Below, piece after piece: positions 52,422 to 57,140 of a stretch of 57,140 bases of DNA. A model generated the notes under the pieces. It searched no databases. It was not told the origin of the DNA and saw only the letters and a list, made by a program, of their open reading frames with translations. The position numbers were made by a program, and so were the translations under genes. The stretch comes from an uncultured Eubacteriales bacterium (GTDB lineage: Bacteria; Bacillota; Clostridia; Oscillospirales; Acutalibacteraceae), in the NCBI GenBank assembly GCA_949422855.1, contig CASPLG010000009.1:1-57140 (forward strand). Direction: 5' to 3'. Positions within the stretch are counted from its first letter, which is position 1, and each line of letters starts with the position of its first letter.

Positions 52422-53024
52422 ATGGAATTTTTAATAGCGACTTCCAATAAGGGAAAAATAGACGAATTTAATGAGATTATGAGTAAGTTGGGGATTAGAG
52501 CGGTTTCTGTTTATGAGAGATATAAAGATTTTGTCATGCCGGAGGAGACAGGAAATACGTTTGAAGAAAATGCACAGTTAAAGGCAGATACAGCGTATGA
52601 TTTTGCAAAAAGCTGTGTTGTGGCGGATGATTCGGGTTTAGAGGTCGACGCTTTAAACGGGGCTCCGGGGATATATTCGGCGAGGTATGCGGGTGACAAC
52701 GCAGCAGACGAAGATAACATAAAAAAGCTTTTGAATCAGCTATCCGGTGTGGAGCAAAAATACAGAACGGCAAGATTTGTTTGTGTACTTTGCTGTGTTT
52801 TGCCCGGGGGAGAAAGAATATTTTCACGTGGAGAATGTAGGGGCAGGATATCTGAAACCGTTGCCGGCAAGGGAGGGTTTGGATATGACCCGATTTTTTT
52901 GACAGATGGAGGAAAGACATTTGCAGAGCTTTCCGGTGACGAAAAAAACAGAATAAGTCACAGGGGAATTGCACTGAGAAAATTGTATTTGAAGTTAAGT
53001 GACAGATTTAAGGGGAATGTATAA
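52422..53024 (+). CDS. rdgB: XTP/dITP diphosphatase (RdgB/HAM1)
   Basis: 200 residues. Removes non-canonical purine nucleotides (dITP, XTP) before they enter DNA or RNA. Motifs: ATSNKGKIDEF (substrate entry), PEETGNTFEENA, VADDSGLEVDALNGAPGIYSARYAG and GKGGFGYDPIF, ending SHRGIALRKL. AGGGAGG precedes ATG 52422. The TAATG overlap with the next gene couples translation. Confidence 0.97.
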   Translation: MEFLIATSNKGKIDEFNEIMSKLGIRAVSVYERYKDFVMPEETGNTFEENAQLKADTAYDFAKSCVVADDSGLEVDALNGAPGIYSARYAGDNAADEDNIKKLLNQLSGVEQKYRTARFVCVLCCVLPGGERIFSRGECRGRISETVAGKGGFGYDPIFLTDGGKTFAELSGDEKNRISHRGIALRKLYLKLSDRFKGNV

Positions 53025-53404
53025 TGATTAGTAAAAAACGGGCATTGCTTAGGGCACAGTCGAACAGGATAGAAACAAGTGTTATTATTGGGAAATCGGG
53101 CGTGGGGGAAAAGCTCATTGAGCAGGTGAAAAATGCGGTGAACGCCAATGAACTTATAAAATGCAAGGTATTGGAAACTGCTATGATGAGTGCCTCGGAT
53201 GCTGCAGATTTAATTGCAGGGGAGGTAAATGCCGAGGTTGTTTGTACTATTGGAAGGACGATTATTTTATACAAGAAGAAAAATAAACCAAAGAATAAAA
53301 AACCTCTGAAGATAAAAACTAAAGTAATGCCCCAAAGGCTCCGACACGATAAAAAGGTTAAAGTTAGGGTGTTTAAGCCTAGGGCTGCAAGAGCTAAGAA
53401 ATGA
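53024..53404 (+). CDS. yhbY: YhbY-type RNA-binding protein with a basic tail
   Basis: 126 residues. The CRM/YhbY domain (about 1-92) has LRAQSNRIETSVIIGKSGV and GRTIILYKKK at its end. It associates with pre-50S ribosomal particles. A Lys/Arg-rich C-terminal extension of about 35 residues is longer than usual and could bind rRNA. The next genes are ribosome and tRNA related. In many genomes nadD lies between yhbY and yqeK; here it is absent. Confidence 0.93.
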   Translation: MISKKRALLRAQSNRIETSVIIGKSGVGEKLIEQVKNAVNANELIKCKVLETAMMSASDAADLIAGEVNAEVVCTIGRTIILYKKKNKPKNKKPLKIKTKVMPQRLRHDKKVKVRVFKPRAARAKK

Positions 53405-53420
53405 AAAGGGAGGAAGATTT

Positions 53421-54329
53421 ATGATTTATGAGGACGTGATAAAGCCTTTTTTAAGCGAGAAAAGATTTAAACATTGTTTAAACGTTGCAAGAGCTGCCGA
53501 AAAACTGGCTAAACAGTATGGTGCTGACCCTGAGAAAGCTAAAGTTGCGGGTGTTTTGCACGACATAACAAAAGAATGGACTGTGCAACAGCACTTGAAA
53601 TTTGCCGAGGAGTTTGGCATAGAGCTGACCGAATTTGAATTCAGTTCTGAGAAGCTGTTTCATGCGATGACGGGAAGTGCTTATGCGAGGCACATTTTAG
53701 AGATAAACGATGACGACATTTTAAATGCAATCAGATATCATACCACCGGCAGAGCTGGGATGTCTTTGCTTGAAAAGGTTGTATTTATTGCAGATTTCAT
53801 ATCTGATGACAGAGATTATAAGGGGGTAGATGAGATTAGGAAGTGGGCTTATAGGGGTCTTGACAAAGTGATGATGGAGGGGCTTGCATATACGGTAAAG
53901 GATTTATCGAAATCAAATAAGCCTATACACCCCAATACATTTGGGGCTTACAATGAAATTGCATTAAAAAGAGTGAAGGGTGAAAAGGTAGTGAAAGCAT
54001 CGGAGCTGTGCAGTAAGGTATGTGAGATTTTGGAGAATAAAAAGGCTATTGAAGTGAATTATAGCTGTGTAAAAGACGTTTCTGTGCTTGCGGACTATTT
54101 TATTTATGCGACGGGGACAAGCAATACTCATGTAAAGTCTCTGGCTGAGGAGGTAGAACTCAAGCTTAAGGAAAAGGGGATTTACCTCGATAGGCGGGAG
54201 GCTGATAAATATGGGACATGGATTTTGCTGGATTACGCAGATGTGATTGTGCATATTTTTACAGAGGATGCAAGAAAATTATATAATCTGGAGGAATTAT
54301 GGGATAAAGTTCGGAGTGAGCCTAAATAA
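53421..54329 (+). CDS. rsfS: fused YqeK HD-phosphohydrolase and RsfS ribosome silencing factor
   Basis: 302 residues with two complete domains normally coded by separate adjacent genes. Residues about 1-185 are the YqeK HD domain: RFKHCLNVARAAEKL, LHDITKEW (HD metal site), HAMTGSAYARHIL, IRYHTTG. YqeK hydrolyses diadenosine tetraphosphate symmetrically. Residues about 195-302 are RsfS (DUF143): the NYSCVKDVSVLADYFIYATG block, then DRREADKYGTWILLDYADVIVHIF. RsfS binds L14 and blocks subunit joining under starvation. There is no stop or start between them. GGGAGG precedes ATG 53421. Confidence 0.95.
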   Translation: MIYEDVIKPFLSEKRFKHCLNVARAAEKLAKQYGADPEKAKVAGVLHDITKEWTVQQHLKFAEEFGIELTEFEFSSEKLFHAMTGSAYARHILEINDDDILNAIRYHTTGRAGMSLLEKVVFIADFISDDRDYKGVDEIRKWAYRGLDKVMMEGLAYTVKDLSKSNKPIHPNTFGAYNEIALKRVKGEKVVKASELCSKVCEILENKKAIEVNYSCVKDVSVLADYFIYATGTSNTHVKSLAEEVELKLKEKGIYLDRREADKYGTWILLDYADVIVHIFTEDARKLYNLEELWDKVRSEPK

Positions 54330-54366
54330 TTAGGATGTATTTTCAATATGGTAAGGAGACTTGGTT

Positions 54367-56790
54367 ATGCAGAAGGTAAAAAAATATGATTTTAAAGCTG
54401 TTGAGAAAAAATGGCAAGATATATGGGATAAAGACAAACCGTTTGCTGCGAAAAATGACCTTTCGAAACCCAAATTTTATGCACTGGTTGAATTTCCGTA
54501 TCCTTCAGGACAGGGACTTCATGTTGGACACCCGAGGAGTTATACGGCACTTGACATTGTATCGAGAAAGAGGAGATTCCAGGGATACAATGTTTTGTAC
54601 CCCATGGGTTGGGATGCCTTTGGGCTTCCGACGGAGAATTTTGCCATAAAGAATAAGATGAAACCGAGCGAAGTTACAAAAAACAACATAGCGAGATTTA
54701 AAAAACAGCTTAAATCACTGGGTCTGTCCTTTGATTGGGACAGAGAAATCAATACAACAGACCCAGAATATTACAGATGGACGCAGTGGATATTTTTGCA
54801 GTTGTATAAGCACGGTCTTGCGTATAAAAAAATGACTGATGTAAACTGGTGTACGTCTTGCAAGTGCGTGCTTGCGAATGAAGAGGTGGTAAACGGGACA
54901 TGTGAGAGGTGTTCCAGCGAAGTTATACATAAGAAAAAATCTCAGTGGATGTTAAAAATAACACAGTATGCACAGAGGCTTATTGACGATTTGGATTTAG
55001 TTGATTATCCCGAAAGGGTGAAGGCACAGCAAAAAAATTGGATAGGGCGTTCCGAGGGAGCGCAGATAGATTTTGAAACAAATCAGCAAGATAAAATTAA
55101 AGTATTTACCACACGTCCGGACACGATTTTTGGTGTGACTTATATGGTTATTTCGCCGGAAAACCCTATTATAGAAAAGTGGAGGGATAAAATCTCTAAC
55201 ATGGAGGCTGTAGACGAATACATAAAAATTTCGGCAAAAAAATCCGAACTTGAAAGAACAGACCTTGCAAAGGAGAAAACAGGCGTTAAAATAGACGGAG
55301 TTTACGCACTGAATCCCTTTACAAAAAACAAGATTCCGATTTTCATATCCGATTATGTATTGATGTCGTATGGCACGGGTGCTATTATGGCTGTTCCGGC
55401 TCATGATCAGAGGGACTGGGAATTTGCAAATAAATACAATATAGAAATTAGGGAGGTTATAAGCGGAGGAGACGTAAAAAAAGAGGCATATACAGACTGT
55501 ACGGGCGCAGTTATGATAAATTCCGAATTTTTGGACGGGATGAGTGTAGAAAAGGCAAAAGAAGAGGTTATACTTCGTCTGGAGCGAGAGAAGATAGGAA
55601 ACAGGAAGGTCAATTACAAGTTAAGAGACTGGATTTTTTCCCGCCAGAGGTACTGGGGCGAACCTATACCGATTATTCACTGTGATAAGTGCGGCTATGT
55701 ACCGCTTGATGAAAGTGATTTACCGCTTAAGCTTCCTGATACGGATTTTTATGAGCCATCCGCAGATGGGGAATCACCATTATCATCAATGGATGATTGG
55801 GTTAATGTAAAGTGTCCTAAGTGCGGGAAGGATGCGAAACGTGAAACTGATACAATGCCGCAATGGGCGGGGTCATCTTGGTATTTTCTAAGGTATCTTG
55901 ACAATCACAATGACAAATGTTTGGCGGATAAAAAATTAATAGATTACTGGATGCCGGTTGACTGGTACAACGGCGGAATGGAGCACACTACACTTCATTT
56001 GCTCTACAGCAGATTTTGGTATAAATTTCTCTATGATATAGGGGTTGTTCCTACTAAAGAGCCGTATTCCAAGCGTACAAGCCATGGTTTGATACTAGGG
56101 GAAAACGGTGAAAAAATGAGTAAATCCAGGGGCAATGTAGTTAACCCGGATGATATTGTTAATGAGTACGGGGCTGATACGCTCAGACTTTATGAGATGT
56201 TTATCGGAGACTTTGAAAAGGCGGCACCTTGGAGTCAGGAAGGGATAAAAGGCTGTAAAAGGTTTTTGGAAAGGTTCTGGGGCCTGCAGGGCATATTATC
56301 GGACGGGGACGGAATAAGGGATAATATGAGTGTAATTATCAATAAGACTATAAAAAAAGTCAGCGAAGATATAGAGAATCTAAAATTTAACACAGCGATT
56401 GCGGCTATGATGACCCTTATAAATGAGATATATGAATCAGGGAGTGTTACCCGGAGAGAATTGTCTGTATTTACCATAATTTTAAGTCCGTTTGCACCGC
56501 ATATAGCTGAGGAGGTTTGGCAGTCATGCACTCTTGGGGACGGAACCTTATCAGATGAGGTCTGGCCGGAGTTTGATGAGGAAAAATGCAAGGATAAAGT
56601 TACGCAGATAGCGGTTCAGATAAACGGGAGAATAAAATACAGACTTGACGTTGAGTCTGACATATCTGAGGAAAGACTGTGGGAGATTTTAGATAGTGAC
56701 CCGGAATTTTTAAAAATTATTGACGGAAAACAGGTAATTAAAAAGATATATGTACCTAAAAAGCTTGTAAATATAGTTGTTAGGCAGTGA
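54367..56790 (+). CDS. leuS: leucyl-tRNA synthetase
   Basis: 807 residues, full length class-I synthetase. Charges tRNA-Leu. The HIGH motif is in [13 protein letters not shown] (about 46-57), the zinc-type Cys cluster [12 protein letters not shown] lies near 160-170, the editing domain (about 220-400) has [13 protein letters not shown] and [15 protein letters not shown], and KMSKS is in [16 protein letters not shown] 54367 is favoured over TTG 54361 by the AAGGAG spacing of 8 bp. No T-box leader is visible; the gene appears to be read from the upstream operon. Confidence 0.98.
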   Translation: MQKVKKYDFKAVEKKWQDIWDKDKPFAAKNDLSKPKFYALVEFPYPSGQGLHVGHPRSYTALDIVSRKRRFQGYNVLYPMGWDAFGLPTENFAIKNKMKPSEVTKNNIARFKKQLKSLGLSFDWDREINTTDPEYYRWTQWIFLQLYKHGLAYKKMTDVNWCTSCKCVLANEEVVNGTCERCSSEVIHKKKSQWMLKITQYAQRLIDDLDLVDYPERVKAQQKNWIGRSEGAQIDFETNQQDKIKVFTTRPDTIFGVTYMVISPENPIIEKWRDKISNMEAVDEYIKISAKKSELERTDLAKEKTGVKIDGVYALNPFTKNKIPIFISDYVLMSYGTGAIMAVPAHDQRDWEFANKYNIEIREVISGGDVKKEAYTDCTGAVMINSEFLDGMSVEKAKEEVILRLEREKIGNRKVNYKLRDWIFSRQRYWGEPIPIIHCDKCGYVPLDESDLPLKLPDTDFYEPSADGESPLSSMDDWVNVKCPKCGKDAKRETDTMPQWAGSSWYFLRYLDNHNDKCLADKKLIDYWMPVDWYNGGMEHTTLHLLYSRFWYKFLYDIGVVPTKEPYSKRTSHGLILGENGEKMSKSRGNVVNPDDIVNEYGADTLRLYEMFIGDFEKAAPWSQEGIKGCKRFLERFWGLQGILSDGDGIRDNMSVIINKTIKKVSEDIENLKFNTAIAAMMTLINEIYESGSVTRRELSVFTIILSPFAPHIAEEVWQSCTLGDGTLSDEVWPEFDEEKCKDKVTQIAVQINGRIKYRLDVESDISEERLWEILDSDPEFLKIIDGKQVIKKIYVPKKLVNIVVRQ

Positions 56791-56820
56791 ATCGGCAAGT
56801 CTTAAGAATATTTACATAAA

Positions 56821-57140
56821 TCACGGGGTTTTTTCCAGGTTCAATAAAAAGTTTTTTATGTCTATACCGCCGGCATATCCCACTAAATTTCCGTTTGTAC
56901 CTACTACTCTGTGGCAGGGCACAATAATAGGCAAAGGGTTTTTGTTATTTGCTCCTCCGACTGCACGAAAAGCTTTGGGATTTCCTATTTGAGCCGCGAT
57001 TTGTTTATATGTTTTAGTTTGGCCGTATGGGATGCAGTATAGAGCATTCCATACTTTTTGTTGAAACTCGGTACCGTAGAATTTTATAGGCAAATCGAAT
57101 TTAGTTATTTTTTTATGGAAATAGCTATCGATTTGTTTTT
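56821..57140 (-). CDS. ogt: methylated-DNA-[protein]-cysteine methyltransferase (5' end beyond the window)
   Basis: The frame is open from the stop at 56821 to the right edge, so the N-terminus is missing. It repairs O6-alkylguanine by transferring the alkyl group to its own Cys. Visible family parts: FDLPIKFYGTEFQQKVW, IPYGQTKTYKQIAAQIG (helix-turn-helix), the active site PIIVPCHRVVG, and GYAGGIDIKNFLL. The in-frame TTG near 57093 is only internal; the expected upstream YF-x-KK segment continues to the window edge. It converges with leuS, with 30 bp between stops. Confidence 0.94.
   Translation of the reverse strand, partial: KQIDSYFHKKITKFDLPIKFYGTEFQQKVWNALYCIPYGQTKTYKQIAAQIGNPKAFRAVGGANNKNPLPIIVPCHRVVGTNGNLVGYAGGIDIKNFLLNLEKTP

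Noticed and set aside
54330..54366. A T-box leader before leuS.
   Set aside because: Only 37 bp separate leuS from the upstream gene, and no T-box or specifier structure is present.
1..57140. CRISPR arrays, tRNA or rRNA genes.
   Set aside because: No regularly spaced repeats and no tRNA- or rRNA-like segments were recognised on reading both strands; a tRNAscan or Infernal run would be needed to exclude small RNAs firmly.

Overview
The window is a low-GC, Gram-positive chromosome segment from a spore-forming member of Clostridia. The support is: sipL next to spoIVA and a fragment of the spore-coat gene cotJC; a pyruvate:ferredoxin oxidoreductase pointing to anaerobic metabolism; strong AGGAGG-type ribosome binding sites; and the gene orders rnc-radical SAM-smc-ftsY and rdgB-yhbY-yqeK/rsfS-leuS. 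The exact genus cannot be read from the sequence.

Layout. 1-6.5 kb is an accessory zone. It holds leftward phage-type genes (a PD-(D/E)XK nuclease cut by the window edge and two Cys-rich mini-proteins), a frameshifted ribbon-helix-helix regulator, and two convergent large serine recombinases with a 123-bp cotJC remnant between them. Two orphan genes and a 121-bp palindromic MITE-like element follow. 6.6-11.1 kb is the leftward operon rnjA-gdpP-rplI. 11.4-21.8 kb is dominated by exported proteins of unusual type, broken only by the oxidoreductase gene. 21.9-25.0 kb is sipL-spoIVA. 25.0-35.8 kb is leftward housekeeping and envelope genes (folC, tmcAL, SPFH/NfeD pair, CNNM/CBS protein, htrA, a two-component system, family-4-type uracil-DNA glycosylase). 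35.9-39.3 kb is a leftward pair of membrane-targeted eukaryotic-type PPP Ser/Thr phosphatases. 39.6-56.8 kb is rightward information-processing genes. The right edge cuts an ogt gene.

The most interesting content is the set of probable exported host-directed proteins. Two paralogues (11472-12257, 12525-13472) carry a signal peptide followed by a region whose pattern resembles the initiator-binding domain (IBD) of trichomonad transcription factor IBP39. Two anchored PPP phosphatases look eukaryotic in their core motifs. A secreted alpha/beta-hydrolase has a GHSLGG nucleophile elbow. Two further signal-peptide/TM proteins share a new C-terminal domain. Most of these units have a near-consensus sigma-A promoter with exact 17-bp spacing. 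My inference is a sporulating symbiont or parasite of a parabasalid-type protist that exports proteins acting on host transcription and phosphorylation. This is a hypothesis, resting on by-eye motif matching.

Start codons were revised where a ribosome binding site decided them. Two genes appear to lack ATG/GTG/TTG at the best-supported start and may use ATT (20058) and ATA (34911).
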